Notes: generated by a model from the letters alone, not told the origin. A stretch of DNA of 64,000 bases from Pelosinus fermentans DSM 17108 (GCF_000271485.2 NZ_AKVN02000001.1:4718501-4782500); one strand, 5' to 3'. Positions 55,020-63,622 are shown, numbered from the stretch's first letter. Numbers and translations: made by a program.

Positions 55020-55331
55020 TCAACTAATCGTAATCTCCTTTGCTTGATTACAGCAAAGCACTTTATTCTGTCCGTTTAGTTTTGTTTGTATTTTAACTTC
55101 TTCTCCCCATAAACTGGCAATATATTTTATTGCATCTTTCGCAAACTCCAACTCAAGCTCCCGCCCGTCAAAATCATGTTCCAGAATCAAAGTACCCTTT
55201 TCCACATCCAGGGGCTTAATAGCGGGAATATGGTTTACCTGGACCCATCGCAGGTTGCCTGAAAATCCCTTAAATAATGAAAGGTTACAGACAAAATGAA
55301 ATAGCCTCAGTCCGCTGGAAGTTCGGACCAA
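55020..55331 (-). pseudogene. spoVR: C-terminal remnant of spoVR
   Basis: The last 75 or so residues (WVQVNHIPAIKPLD…LILEHDFDGRELELEFAKDAIKYIASLWG) follow the C-terminal end of SpoVR, where a GxLxLxH…DGRxLxL pattern precedes YIxxLWG. A full SpoVR has about 470 residues; the rest is absent, and the first 25 codons here do not fit. SpoVR supports spore cortex formation; this relic fits a spore-former. There is no ribosome site at the TTG. Confidence 0.6.
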
Positions 55332-55383
55332 GGCTGCTTAGATACTTTATTTTTTTATACTGCCTCCTTGACAGGGACAGTGT

Positions 55384-56736
55384 TCAATCCTTAAGTTCAA
55401 CTCGCTTAATCTCTCCAACAACAAACAAATAACAGAAAATAGCAACAAGGCAATGTACAGCAATATAAACTAACGCACCATTGAATGATCCTGTTATTTT
55501 TATAATATAACCAATTGCAATGGGGGTAATGATACTGGTAAGATTGCCAAAAATGTTTAATACAGCGCCACTCACACCGACGATGGCTTTTGGCGCAGTA
55601 TCGGAATTGACCGTCCAGCCAAGTTGACCCAGTCCTTTACCGAAGAAGGCTACAGACATAACAGCGATGACGATCCATTCCGTGTCCACATAATTACAGG
55701 CGATTATCGTGGTTCCTAATAACATCCCTACTATTATCGGTATTTTCCTGGCAATAGTAAGAGAATAGCCCTTTTTGAGCAAGAAATCAGATAACATTCC
55801 ACCCAAAATTCCGCCCACAAAACCAAATATTGCGGGTACAGATGCAGCAAAGCCGGCTTTGAGAATCGTCATTCCACGAGCCTGCACCAGATAAACTGGA
55901 AACCAGGTAATAAAGAAATATATCGTAGCGTTAATGCAATATTGGGCAATATAGATTCCTAGCATCATACGATTTTTAAGCAGTTGTTTAACATATTTCA
56001 TGTTAGGTCCATCTTGCTTAGCTCCATCTTTCTTTGCTTGATCCATATCGACCAAGCCGCCGCCTTCTGTAATATATTGAATCTCAGCTTCATTGGCCAT
56101 GGGATGATCTTTAGGATTATGAATAAACTTATTCCATACCAATGTAAAGAGCATCCCCATCGCGCCCATAACCACAAACACATAGTGCCAACCATAAGTG
56201 AATACAAGCCATCCCATCAGCGGCCCAAACAATACGGTGGCAGCAGCTTGACCGGAACTAAAAATAGCTGCTGCAGTACCGCGCTCTGAGGCAGGGAACC
56301 AAGCCGCAACAATTCGACTATTTGCCGGAAATGAAGGTGCTTCAGAAGCCCCAACCATGAACCTTAACGCAAACAAAGTAGCAACTGCAGTAAATCCAGT
56401 TAGAAAACCAACGAAACCTTGAAATAATGTAAATAAAGACCAAAAGAAAATACTAGCTGCATACACTTTTCTTGAACCAAATCGATCCAACAAATATCCT
56501 CCTGGTAACTGACAAAGGACATATGCCCAACCAAAGGCAGAAAAGATATAACCCATCGCTACAGAATCCATATGCAAGTCTTTTGCAATCTCTGGGCCGG
56601 CCAGTGCAATCGTAGCACGATCGGCGTAATTGATGATAGTAACAATAAATAATATGGCTACGACTATCCAGCGAACATTCGTCTTCTTTACTGTGGAAGG
56701 AGTTATTTTGGGTGTAACATGATTCATAGTATCCAT
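55384..56736 (-). CDS. MFS transporter, anion:cation symporter family (sugar-acid/tartrate type)
   Basis: A 450-residue, 12-helix major facilitator of the ACS family (GudP/GarP/ExuT/TtdT-like). NYADRATIALAGPEIAKDL in helix 1-2, GYLLDRFGSRKVY in the first cytoplasmic loop and FMVGASEAPSFPANSRI in helix 4 are family signatures. It lies 196 bases behind ttdB, so it is the likely importer of tartrate or a related sugar acid for the dehydratase. AGGTG precedes the ATG. Confidence 0.87.
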   Translation of the reverse strand: MDTMNHVTPKITPSTVKKTNVRWIVVAILFIVTIINYADRATIALAGPEIAKDLHMDSVAMGYIFSAFGWAYVLCQLPGGYLLDRFGSRKVYAASIFFWSLFTLFQGFVGFLTGFTAVATLFALRFMVGASEAPSFPANSRIVAAWFPASERGTAAAIFSSGQAAATVLFGPLMGWLVFTYGWHYVFVVMGAMGMLFTLVWNKFIHNPKDHPMANEAEIQYITEGGGLVDMDQAKKDGAKQDGPNMKYVKQLLKNRMMLGIYIAQYCINATIYFFITWFPVYLVQARGMTILKAGFAASVPAIFGFVGGILGGMLSDFLLKKGYSLTIARKIPIIVGMLLGTTIIACNYVDTEWIVIAVMSVAFFGKGLGQLGWTVNSDTAPKAIVGVSGAVLNIFGNLTSIITPIAIGYIIKITGSFNGALVYIAVHCLVAIFCYLFVVGEIKRVELKD

Positions 56737-56932
56737 AATTTCACCTGGTAGATTTGCTAATCCACAGATCTACGCTATCCTTTCTCTATATAGTGATTTT
56801 ATTTATCATTACCGTTCATTAAAATTTTCTTTCCGTTAATCATTCTTTTATATCTACTCTTTCAATATGCTTCCTAGCAAAGGAAGCTTGCAGGAACCTT
56901 TCCTGCAAACTCCCCTATACAGACTACTTTAA

Positions 56933-57538
56933 CTATTTAATAAACTTAACTTGACTACAAACATCTTTAACGATTGGTATTTTCTTCTCATTGAATATGA
57001 CCTTATTAGTTTCAAAGAGATTATTTCCTTTGGTATCAATAGAAATAATGAGCGGACCAAATTCTTTTACTCTACAGACCCAAAGCGCCTCAGGCATGCC
57101 AAGTTCTAACCATTCAACTCTTTCGATTTCTTCCACTTTCGTCGCAGCCAGTACCGCACAGCCACCAGGGAACACTGCATGAACTGCTTTGTAAGTTTGG
57201 CATCCTTCCACTGTATTCGGGCCCATGCCGCCTTTGCCGACAATTAATTTTACCCCTGTCTCTGCAATAAATTCTTTTTCGAACTTTTCCATCCGCATAC
57301 TGGTGGTAGGTCCTATGGAAATCATTTTCCATCCATCGTCTTCTTTTACAACAATTGGTCCTGCATGGAAAATTGCTAATCCTGCCAGATCGACAGGTAA
57401 TTTTTGACCTAATTCTACAAGACGACGGTGAGGCATATCACGACAGGTAACTAGATATCCATTTAGATACACAACGTCTCCCGCCGTTAGCTGCTCAAGG
57501 TCGCCATTCTGAATTGGTGTTGTTAAAATCTTTTTCAC
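56933..57538 (-). CDS. ttdB: L(+)-tartrate dehydratase beta subunit
   Basis: A 201-residue protein, exactly the length of E. coli TtdB. It matches the C-terminal half of class I fumarases: [26 protein letters not shown] and [11 protein letters not shown], and the motif VGKGGM. It overlaps the alpha subunit by four bases (GTGA), and starts with GTG. With TtdA it dehydrates L-tartrate to oxaloacetate. A plain class I fumarase beta subunit is the alternative; subunit lengths, the transporter and the LysR gene favour tartrate. Confidence 0.85.
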   Translation of the reverse strand: MKKILTTPIQNGDLEQLTAGDVVYLNGYLVTCRDMPHRRLVELGQKLPVDLAGLAIFHAGPIVVKEDDGWKMISIGPTTSMRMEKFEKEFIAETGVKLIVGKGGMGPNTVEGCQTYKAVHAVFPGGCAVLAATKVEEIERVEWLELGMPEALWVCRVKEFGPLIISIDTKGNNLFETNKVIFNEKKIPIVKDVCSQVKFIK

Positions 57539-58434
57539 AGTGTTCCCCCCCTGTGTGAAGTAATTTCATAAGTCATATCTTCATTGATTTGAATATTACC
57601 TTTTCTATGAGCCCAGCACCCGATAGATACCGCTACGCTAATGGTGGACGGATGGCGAGCTGCTGTTTCCATATGCACACCCATAACAGAGTTCTTACCA
57701 GATAATCCTTGTGGTCCAAGACCTAAGTCATTGAGACCTTTCTCCATCAACCGCTCCATTTCTGCGCCCCGCGAATTAGAGTGACGTACTCCAAGTGGAC
57801 GAAATAGTGCCTTTTTTGAAAGTTCTGCCGCCACATCAATGGAGCCGCCAATCCCTATTCCTACCAATAATGGTGGGCAAGCATTGATCCCATAGGATGT
57901 CATCACGTCAAAAACAAACTCCACAACACCTTCATATCCTGCTGCAGGCATCAACGTTTTACCCTGTCCTGGCAAACTACAGCCACCGCCGGCCATGTAT
58001 ACTTCAATATTGATACCTTTCTCGTTAGGGATAATCTCCCAGTTTATCCAAGGGATGCGCTCACCTGTATTCGTACCTGTGTTTTTCTCTTCGAAGATTT
58101 GCACAGCATTATGACGCAGCGGTGCTTCCTTCGTGGCTTCCAGAGCCGCTGTCCGCAGAATATCTTGTACCTCTGCCAGCAAGGGAAATTGTGATCCGAC
58201 CTTGACAAAATACTGGACAACTCCGGTATCCTGACAGCATGGGCGGTTCAGCCGATTAGCCAATTCCTGATTTTCAGTCATGGAATCATATACTACCTTT
58301 GCCAGATAGCTGTCTTCCTGTTCACGTAATTCTTTTAGCTTCGCTGTAACGTCGTCAGGCAGATGTTTCCCCATATAACCTGTAAATTTAGTCATAATCT
58401 CTGTCATCGCCTGAATTTTTTCTTCTTTGTTCAT
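57535..58434 (-). CDS. ttdA: L(+)-tartrate dehydratase alpha subunit
   Basis: A 299-residue class I fumarase-type alpha subunit. The Cys in [11 protein letters not shown], in [13 protein letters not shown] and in GCWAHRKG are the expected ligands of the oxygen-sensitive [4Fe-4S] cluster, and [14 protein letters not shown] and [23 protein letters not shown] are family blocks. GGAGG precedes the ATG. It is the first gene of the ttdA-ttdB-MFS unit, divergent from a LysR gene. Confidence 0.87.
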   Translation of the reverse strand: MNKEEKIQAMTEIMTKFTGYMGKHLPDDVTAKLKELREQEDSYLAKVVYDSMTENQELANRLNRPCCQDTGVVQYFVKVGSQFPLLAEVQDILRTAALEATKEAPLRHNAVQIFEEKNTGTNTGERIPWINWEIIPNEKGINIEVYMAGGGCSLPGQGKTLMPAAGYEGVVEFVFDVMTSYGINACPPLLVGIGIGGSIDVAAELSKKALFRPLGVRHSNSRGAEMERLMEKGLNDLGLGPQGLSGKNSVMGVHMETAARHPSTISVAVSIGCWAHRKGNIQINEDMTYEITSHRGGTL

Positions 58435-58501
58435 GTAATAACCTCCTCATGTTTCAAAAATCAATATTTTCTATATATTCAGGTATTATTGCTTTTGATA
58501 G

Positions 58502-58518
58502 TATTGTAATATACAATA
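58502..58518. promoter_or_regulatory. Symmetric LysR-type operator in the ttdA control region
   Basis: TATTGTA-ATA-TACAATA is symmetric and includes T-N11-A (T58504, A58516). It lies between divergent ttdA and LysR starts. Confidence 0.6.
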
Positions 58519-58595
58519 AATAATAGGTCTAATACTAAAATATCTATCAATACCATAGTGTATATCCTATACCAAAAGAAAAAAAGGAGTATCAT

Positions 58596-59513
58596 ATGGA
58601 GTACCGTCAAATGAAATATGTCTTAAAAGTAGCGGAAGAACAAAGTTTTTCTCAGGCTGCTAAAAAATTATATATCGCCCAACCCTCTTTAAGCCAATGC
58701 ATTCAAAGGCTGGAGAAGCAATTAGGTGTCTTATTGTTTGATCGGACAGCGACTCCCTTGCGGCTTACTTTTGCCGGAGAATTATATATTGAGACTGCAA
58801 AACGAATTTTAGACTTGAATGATCAAATGATTCAGCAAATGGATGACATCGCGGATTTGAAAAAAGGCCGCCTTACGATCGGAAGTTCTCCTTTTAGAAG
58901 TACGTATCTCCTGCCACAAGTGCTGCCTCTTTTTCAAAGACAATATCCAGGTATTGAAATTGTTTTAGCCGAAGGCACTACCGCAGAGTTAGAAGAATTT
59001 GCTTTAAATGGCATCACTGACTTTTCAATCGTACTCCTGCCAATAGCAGAGAATATTTTTGCTTATGAACCGATTTTGACAGAAGAACTTTTAATTGCTT
59101 TATCACCACACCATCCCTTAAGCAAACAAAATAGAGGAAGTAATTCAAACCAGCCGCCCTGGACAAATATAAACATTTCCGAGCTAAAGGAAGTACCATT
59201 TATTCTAATGAAGCATGGACAAAGACTGCATCAGACTTTACTTGATCTTTGTGCACAAGCTGGATTTAAACCGAAGATTATTCTTGAAAGCCAAAGCATG
59301 GAAGCGGCACAGGCTTTAGTTGTAGCTGGACTCGGTGCCACTTTACTCCCTGATACATTAGTTAGACATAGGTATATGCCAGAACATCCCTGCTATTTTT
59401 CAATAAAGGAATCCATTAACACAAGAACCGCTATTATAGCCTATCGAAAGGGAAAATACCTTTCTAAAGCAGCTCGTTTATTTATATCTTTGATGAAGGA
59501 AATGCATAAATAA
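58596..59513 (+). CDS. LysR-family regulator of the tartrate genes
   Basis: A 305-residue LysR protein: HTH at about 1-60 (MKYVLKVAEEQSFSQAAKKL…QPSLSQCI) and an effector domain at about 90-300. AAAAAGGAG precedes ATG at 58596. It is divergent from ttdA with a T-N11-A operator between them, the same arrangement as E. coli TtdR. It probably activates ttdA-ttdB and the transporter when tartrate is present. Confidence 0.88.
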   Translation: MEYRQMKYVLKVAEEQSFSQAAKKLYIAQPSLSQCIQRLEKQLGVLLFDRTATPLRLTFAGELYIETAKRILDLNDQMIQQMDDIADLKKGRLTIGSSPFRSTYLLPQVLPLFQRQYPGIEIVLAEGTTAELEEFALNGITDFSIVLLPIAENIFAYEPILTEELLIALSPHHPLSKQNRGSNSNQPPWTNINISELKEVPFILMKHGQRLHQTLLDLCAQAGFKPKIILESQSMEAAQALVVAGLGATLLPDTLVRHRYMPEHPCYFSIKESINTRTAIIAYRKGKYLSKAARLFISLMKEMHK

Positions 59514-59622
59514 AACTCTACCCTCTACTTCTGAATAGTATCTTACAAAAAAGTGCGTACTCCCCATTAATTGCATATTGGTGTATTATAAAAGCATCGA
59601 AAATTCAAGGAGGGTTAGCACT

Positions 59623-60159
59623 ATGAAAAAAGAAATTGAAGTCTTTGATTATGCTAATGAAATTCTGAAAGCAGTCAAAACAGGCGTTTTATTGACCACA
59701 AAGGCAGCTGACAAAGTGAACTCTATGACTATTTCTTGGGGCACACTCGGAATTGAATGGTCAAAACCAATTTTTACAGTTTTCGTTAGAGAAAATCGCT
59801 TTACAAAACATCAACTTGAAAAAAATCCTGAATTCACAATAAATATACCCTATGGTTCTTTTGACAAAAAGATCTTGGGGGTTTGCGGGACAAAATCCGG
59901 TCATGCAATTGATAAGATTAAAGAACTTAACTTGACGCTTGTAACACCTAATACTGTTTCTGTTCCTGCTATTAAGGAGCTTCCCTTAACACTTGAATGC
60001 AGGGTTATTTACAAACAGAAACAAGATGAGCGTGAAATTACAGAAGAAAACAAGAACGTATGTTACCCACAGGATGTTGATAGTTCATTTCACGGTGCAA
60101 ACAAGGATTTTCATACCGCTTATTATGGAGAGATTGTTAGCGCATATATTATCGAGTAG
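59623..60159 (+). CDS. Flavin reductase-like, FMN-binding split-barrel protein
   Basis: A 178-residue protein of the flavin reductase/flavoredoxin-like family. The FMN-binding stretch is KVNSMTISWGTLGIEWSKP (about 31-49), followed by the VFVRENRFTKHQL region and the SGHAIDK loop. ATG at 59623 follows AAGGAGGG; the frame is open to 59578 without support. It may pass electrons to another oxidoreductase or reduce flavin. It is a single-gene unit ending at a strong hairpin. Confidence 0.85.
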   Translation: MKKEIEVFDYANEILKAVKTGVLLTTKAADKVNSMTISWGTLGIEWSKPIFTVFVRENRFTKHQLEKNPEFTINIPYGSFDKKILGVCGTKSGHAIDKIKELNLTLVTPNTVSVPAIKELPLTLECRVIYKQKQDEREITEENKNVCYPQDVDSSFHGANKDFHTAYYGEIVSAYIIE

Positions 60160-60250
60160 ATCGCTTTAAGCGACATGGCGCCAGAGGCACGTAATGTAAG
60201 TTCAACTTTTGTTATGCCTATAGCCCAATATAAGTCTGATAAATGCACAT

Positions 60251-60295
60251 AAGAGTAATGCCATGCTGTCTATCTGTCAGCATGGCATTACTCTT
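60251..60295. terminator. 18-bp perfect hairpin between convergent genes
   Basis: AAGAGTAATGCCATGCTG pairs without mismatch with 60278-60295 around nine bases and is followed by ATGCTTTTTGC. It terminates the flavin reductase gene and possibly the opposing gene. Confidence 0.8.
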
Positions 60296-60370
60296 ATGCT
60301 TTTTGCCCAGTCCACATATATTTGATCCATTTTGTATCGTTACCAGTCATGCGGTTTTCCCCTATTACTC

Positions 60371-60664
60371 TTACCGCCTTGTTGGCTCCCAGGACAATGC
60401 CTGCATGATAAATCGTATGGAGTCAGCAAATCCTTGCCGATAGCTAACAGCCATACTCGCTGCTTCCCTTTCATTGTTTTTATCCGCCAGCCTGCTTAAT
60501 GTGCGATGTAAATGTGGAGGCAACGCTGCACGCAGCTCATCTTCATATTCTTTAGCCGCTATATCGGAATAATAATAGTCATTTGATACTTGCTGCAGAG
60601 GTATATTAAGACTAACATCCTCCATAGAATCCATTGCACATTCAAAAAGGCTTTCTTTTTTCAT
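60371..60664 (-). CDS. 97-residue helical protein next to XRE repressor, unknown function
   Basis: ATG at 60664 follows AGGAGAGG. The protein is charged and almost entirely helical (YSDIAAKEYEDELRAAL, REAASMAVSYRQGFADSIRF), with no membrane segment or cysteines. It lies divergent from an XRE repressor, and three shared operator copies lie between them, so it is very likely under that repressor. It resembles small DUF6809-like helical proteins of mobile or phage-derived loci, but I cannot assign it with confidence. Confidence 0.65.
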   Translation of the reverse strand: MKKESLFECAMDSMEDVSLNIPLQQVSNDYYYSDIAAKEYEDELRAALPPHLHRTLSRLADKNNEREAASMAVSYRQGFADSIRFIMQALSWEPTRR

Positions 60665-60730
60665 GATAATCCTCTCCTTCGTATTTATAATGAACTCTTG
60701 CCATCTATGGGTTATACTTTTTAATTCTTT

Positions 60731-60863
60731 AATTCTATTTTAGAATTATTTTAGACTTGAGTCAACTATTTTTATTCTATTTCGGAATAAAAATATATTA
60801 TATATTGGATTGCTTGAGGTAAACCTGTAGAATAGGGATTAGAAAATATTCTATTTTAGAATA
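60731..60863. promoter_or_regulatory. Three 17-bp XRE operators
   Basis: AATTCTATTTTAGAATT (60731-60747), TATTCTATTTCGGAATA (60773-60789) and TATTCTATTTTAGAATA (60847-60863) share one dyad. The last overlaps the leader of the XRE gene directly before its ribosome site. They fill the divergent gap between the XRE gene and the 97-residue protein. Confidence 0.85.
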
Positions 60864-60873
60864 GGTGGTTATT

Positions 60874-61176
60874 ATGGATGTTGGTGCTCGTATTAAAGAA
60901 TTGCGTAAAGCTAAAAATCTAACAACTCAAGAATTAGCGAAAATGACAAATATTTCTCAACCAGTTATTAGTCGATTAGAAACTAATAGCAGGGCTGCCG
61001 ATGTTGATTTAATCAAATCCATCTGCACCGCATTAGGAATATCTTTAACCGATTTCTTCGCCAGTGAAACACAAACACTTGCCCCATCACTAAATCGTCT
61101 TCTTCTTGCTGCCGAAAAGCTTACAGAAGAAGAACGCGAACAACTAACAACTCTGATTAAGACCATGAAACCTTGA
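60874..61176 (+). CDS. XRE-family repressor
   Basis: A 100-residue protein with a Cro/CI-type HTH at about residues 5-57 (IKELRKAKNLTTQELAKMTNISQPVISRLE) and a short C-terminal helical tail (TEEEREQLTTLIK). ATG at 60874 is five bases after AGGTGG; the GTG at 60865 is inside that site. Three palindromic operators upstream indicate autorepression and control of the divergent 97-residue gene. Confidence 0.88.
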   Translation: MDVGARIKELRKAKNLTTQELAKMTNISQPVISRLETNSRAADVDLIKSICTALGISLTDFFASETQTLAPSLNRLLLAAEKLTEEEREQLTTLIKTMKP

Positions 61177-61192
61177 TTATTACTTAAAATCA

Positions 61193-61233
61193 AAAAAAGC
61201 CAATCCCATACTATAAAGGGAATTGGCTTTTTT
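61193..61233 (+). terminator. Intrinsic terminator of the XRE gene
   Basis: AAAAAGCCAAT pairs with ATTGGCTTTTT, with a partial inner stem, and ends in seven T residues. Confidence 0.88.
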
Positions 61234-61290
61234 ATTGTGTGTTAAAGGAGCTCTTCTATAGGTATATTGTATCTATGGGCTTATATAAAT

Positions 61291-61614
61291 GTGGACACTG
61301 GGGACGTTCCTTTTCTGGCAACTTTATTGTGACAAAAAAGGGATGTCCCAAACTGTCTTTATAGCACCTCAACTAAATTTATAACCCTTACACTATAACT
61401 TCCACCCGTCTGTTCTATGAGCTTCTGATGTAAAAGTATAATATTTGCCATTGTGGACACTGGGGACGTTCCTTTTCTGGCAACTTTATTGTGACAAAAA
61501 AGGGATGTCCCAAACTGTCTTTATAGCACCTCAACTAAATTTATAACCCTTACACTATAACTTCCACCCGTCTGTTCTATGAGCTTCTGATGTAAAAGTA
61601 TAATATTTGCCATT
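61291..61614. repeat. 162-bp perfect tandem duplication carrying REP-like elements
   Basis: 61291-61452 and 61453-61614 are identical over all 162 bases. Each copy starts with GGACACTGGGGACGTTCC-type sequence and a partly decayed opposite arm (GGGATGTCCC), followed by about 95 bases that are unique in the window. The intact palindromic form of the head is at 62162-62224. The duplication must be recent because the copies have not diverged. Confidence 0.9.
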
Positions 61615-61627
61615 GATAATTTACGCA

Positions 61628-61801
61628 TCATTTAGAAAGTTCCAGAAAAGCTTCTTTATTATCAGTAATAACAGTATCCATCATATCTTCTAACTTTTTT
61701 TGTTCTTTATTACACAAGAATTCAACAAAATCAATGGTCTGCCGTTGCTTATTCGCAGGCAATTTTTGGAATTCCTGCAATAACTTTTCTGCTAATGTCA
61801 T
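61628..61801 (-). CDS. DUF2281-type small protein, orphan antitoxin-like
   Basis: A 57-residue protein starting at ATG 61801 after GGAGGTG; the frame is open to 61888 without a ribosome site. LAEKLLQEFQKLPANKQRQTIDFVEFL is the DUF2281 pattern, common in the antitoxin half of PIN-domain pairs. No toxin gene follows: downstream is the tandem repeat. It is either an orphan or the survivor of a lost pair. Confidence 0.75.
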   Translation of the reverse strand: MTLAEKLLQEFQKLPANKQRQTIDFVEFLCNKEQKKLEDMMDTVITDNKEAFLELSK

Positions 61802-61950
61802 TGATTTCACCTCCAAGACGTTACTTTTATTATACCCCTCTGATAGTCTTTTGAACACTATTATATAAAGAATCACACCAAGGAACAAATGGTTTACCTT
61901 AATACCATAGTGCTAACTTTCGCATTAAATAGTCATCAGAAATATAACTG

Positions 61951-61990
61951 AATAGCAGGCTACGCCATTTCAGCATGCAGCCTGCTCATT
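61951..61990. repeat. Hairpin (family B, degenerate)
   Basis: AATAGCAGGCT pairs with AGCCTGCTcATT. It is related to the hairpins at 21683, 53382 and 54834. Confidence 0.55.
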
Positions 61991-62004
61991 CTTATTTTTA
62001 AATC

Positions 62005-62064
62005 CGCCGTTATACCCGATACACCTCAATGATGGTAGTTTTCTGCGTATCGGGTATAACGGCG
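62005..62064. repeat. 18-bp perfect inverted repeat
   Basis: CGCCGTTATACCCGATAC pairs without mismatch with 62047-62064 around a 24-base loop. There is no T-run. It lies in a stretch (61802-62506) with no gene. Confidence 0.7.
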
Positions 62065-62161
62065 AAATTTGTTTTACGTCAAATAAAGTAAGTCAATACT
62101 GCCCTATTACTTCTCTCAAATGAACATCCCTTATCTTCTAGTACAGGGACAGGGATTAATG

Positions 62162-62224
62162 GACACTGGGGACGTTCCTTTTTTGGCAACTTTATTGTGA
62201 CAAAAAAGGAACGTCCCCAGTGTC
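62162..62224. repeat. REP-like palindrome, intact copy
   Basis: 24-base arms 62162-62185 and 62201-62224 pair perfectly (GACACTGGGGACGTTCC…) around GCAACTTTATTGTGA. The same loop occurs in both tandem copies at 61291 and 61453. Such GGGACGTTCC-type palindromes are associated in many bacteria with single-copy Y1 (RAYT-like) transposases; none is in this window. Confidence 0.8.
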
Positions 62225-62506
62225 TTTATTGCATAGTACGTAATCATATGACCGCATTTTTAGCTAACGACTAATATATCTGCATCATTAAGCCAATCAG
62301 TAGGACTAGAACTGATATATATTGGGATTCTGTTGATTAAATGGACTAGAATCAACAATTCTATTTCTTATGGCTCTTATCCATGAACCCTATGCATAGC
62401 ATGTATTTTACGTATTTTATTTTGTGAAGTACAATATTTGTGAAAGTATTTGTTTTATACTTCTATTTTTGCGAGAAAAATTTAATATTGGGCTGGTGAT
62501 TTTTCT

Positions 62507-63439
62507 GTGGAGATCATTCATTTAGTGTATTTTACTGAAGTAGCACGTCAAGGGAGTTTTACCAAAGCTTCTGAGGTCTTATATGTTTCACAATCTACGA
62601 TCAGTAAGCTGATTAAAAACTTAGAAAATGAATTGGGAGTATCTTTATTCCATCGTGGTCCCAAAAAGATAGTTCTTACAGATGCAGGTATATTGCTTTT
62701 TGATAAGGCAATTATTATCCTAGATACTTTAAACATTATTAATACAGAGTTATATAATTTAGCTGGTACCCCACAAGGCAATTTAAAGATAGGAATTCCT
62801 CCCATGGTTCAAACGTTATTTTCGAAAACCATAGCTGAATTCAACTCTTTATATCCTCAAATTACCATCGATTTAGCAGAGGATGGTTCCAGAAAAGTTG
62901 AACAGCAAATACATGAAGGCACTCTTGATGTAGGCATCGTTGTCTTGCCCACAAGGGCTACTGTAGATCTAGAAACTGTTACTTTCTTGAAAGATCCGTT
63001 AATGCTTATCGTTCATGCAAATCATCCTTTAGCTACTAAATCTATCGTTGATATGAGAGAGTTAAGTGATGAGTCCTTTGTATTGTATCGAGATGACTTT
63101 GCTTTGCGTGATCACATTTTGGAAAAGTGTAAAGAAATGGGCTTTATACCTAAGGTTGTATGTGAAACTGCTCAGTGGGATTTCATTGTTGATATTGTTG
63201 CTTCGAAATTGGCGATTGCATTTCTTCCTCAAACATTGTGCACCAAGTTAGATATGGAATTAATTCACTATTTACCCTTAAAAAATGAAATCAAGCCTTG
63301 GCATTTAGCAATTGCATGGAAGAAAAATACGTATTTATCCTATGCTACAAGAGCGTGGTTAGAATATAATTTTAAATCATTTGGTCTAAATAGGTCCGAT
63401 CATAAAAAAGAAGGGAAGGATAATGATGGAGAAAAATAG
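62507..63439 (+). CDS. LysR-family regulator
   Basis: A 310-residue LysR protein starting with GTG at 62507 (MEIIHLVYFTEVARQGSFTK is the standard N-terminus); GGTG lies upstream, so translation may be weak. HTH at about 1-60, effector domain at about 90-295. A basic tail (NRSDHKKEGKDNDGEK) overlaps the next small gene. No divergent target is present on its left, where repeats lie, so its target may be the micropeptide gene or genes to the right of the window. Confidence 0.85.
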   Translation: MEIIHLVYFTEVARQGSFTKASEVLYVSQSTISKLIKNLENELGVSLFHRGPKKIVLTDAGILLFDKAIIILDTLNIINTELYNLAGTPQGNLKIGIPPMVQTLFSKTIAEFNSLYPQITIDLAEDGSRKVEQQIHEGTLDVGIVVLPTRATVDLETVTFLKDPLMLIVHANHPLATKSIVDMRELSDESFVLYRDDFALRDHILEKCKEMGFIPKVVCETAQWDFIVDIVASKLAIAFLPQTLCTKLDMELIHYLPLKNEIKPWHLAIAWKKNTYLSYATRAWLEYNFKSFGLNRSDHKKEGKDNDGEK

Positions 63440-63602
63440 TCAACTAGTTACTAATACTACTCAGCAGTTATCACAAAACGATGAAGTAGAAAGTAATAGT
63501 GGTAACGTAGCCCTAGCGATGGGAGCCTTCAGTATTGTACTCTTAATTATAATAAGCTTAGTATTATCAATATTTCACTCTTTATTTATTCGTTTACAAT
63601 AA
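63423..63602 (+). CDS. 59-aa single-helix membrane micropeptide
   Basis: ATG at 63423 follows GAAGGGAAGGA and overlaps the end of the LysR gene by 17 bases, so the two are translationally linked. The first 30 residues are polar (Asn, Gln, Ser, Thr), then one membrane helix (MGAFSIVLLIIISLVLSIF, about 33-51) and a short tail. It resembles small accessory peptides of decarboxylase or transporter complexes in form only. I do not recognise a family. The next gene, outside the window, would help. Confidence 0.6.
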   Translation: MMEKNSQLVTNTTQQLSQNDEVESNSGNVALAMGAFSIVLLIIISLVLSIFHSLFIRLQ

Positions 63603-63622
63603 AAAAATTTATTGTAAACGAA
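63589..63622. terminator. 15-bp perfect hairpin over the micropeptide stop
   Basis: TTCGTTTACAATAAA pairs with TTTATTGTAAACGAA around four A. It covers the stop codon and has no T-run on either side, so it may be an attenuator or mRNA 3' end. Confidence 0.55.

Noticed and set aside
60371-61176. Classic toxin-antitoxin pair
   Set aside because: The two genes are divergent, not in one operon, and the 97-residue protein shows no toxin motif.
61291-62224. CRISPR array or insertion sequence
   Set aside because: There are only two 162-bp copies plus one palindrome, with no spacer pattern, cas genes or transposase.
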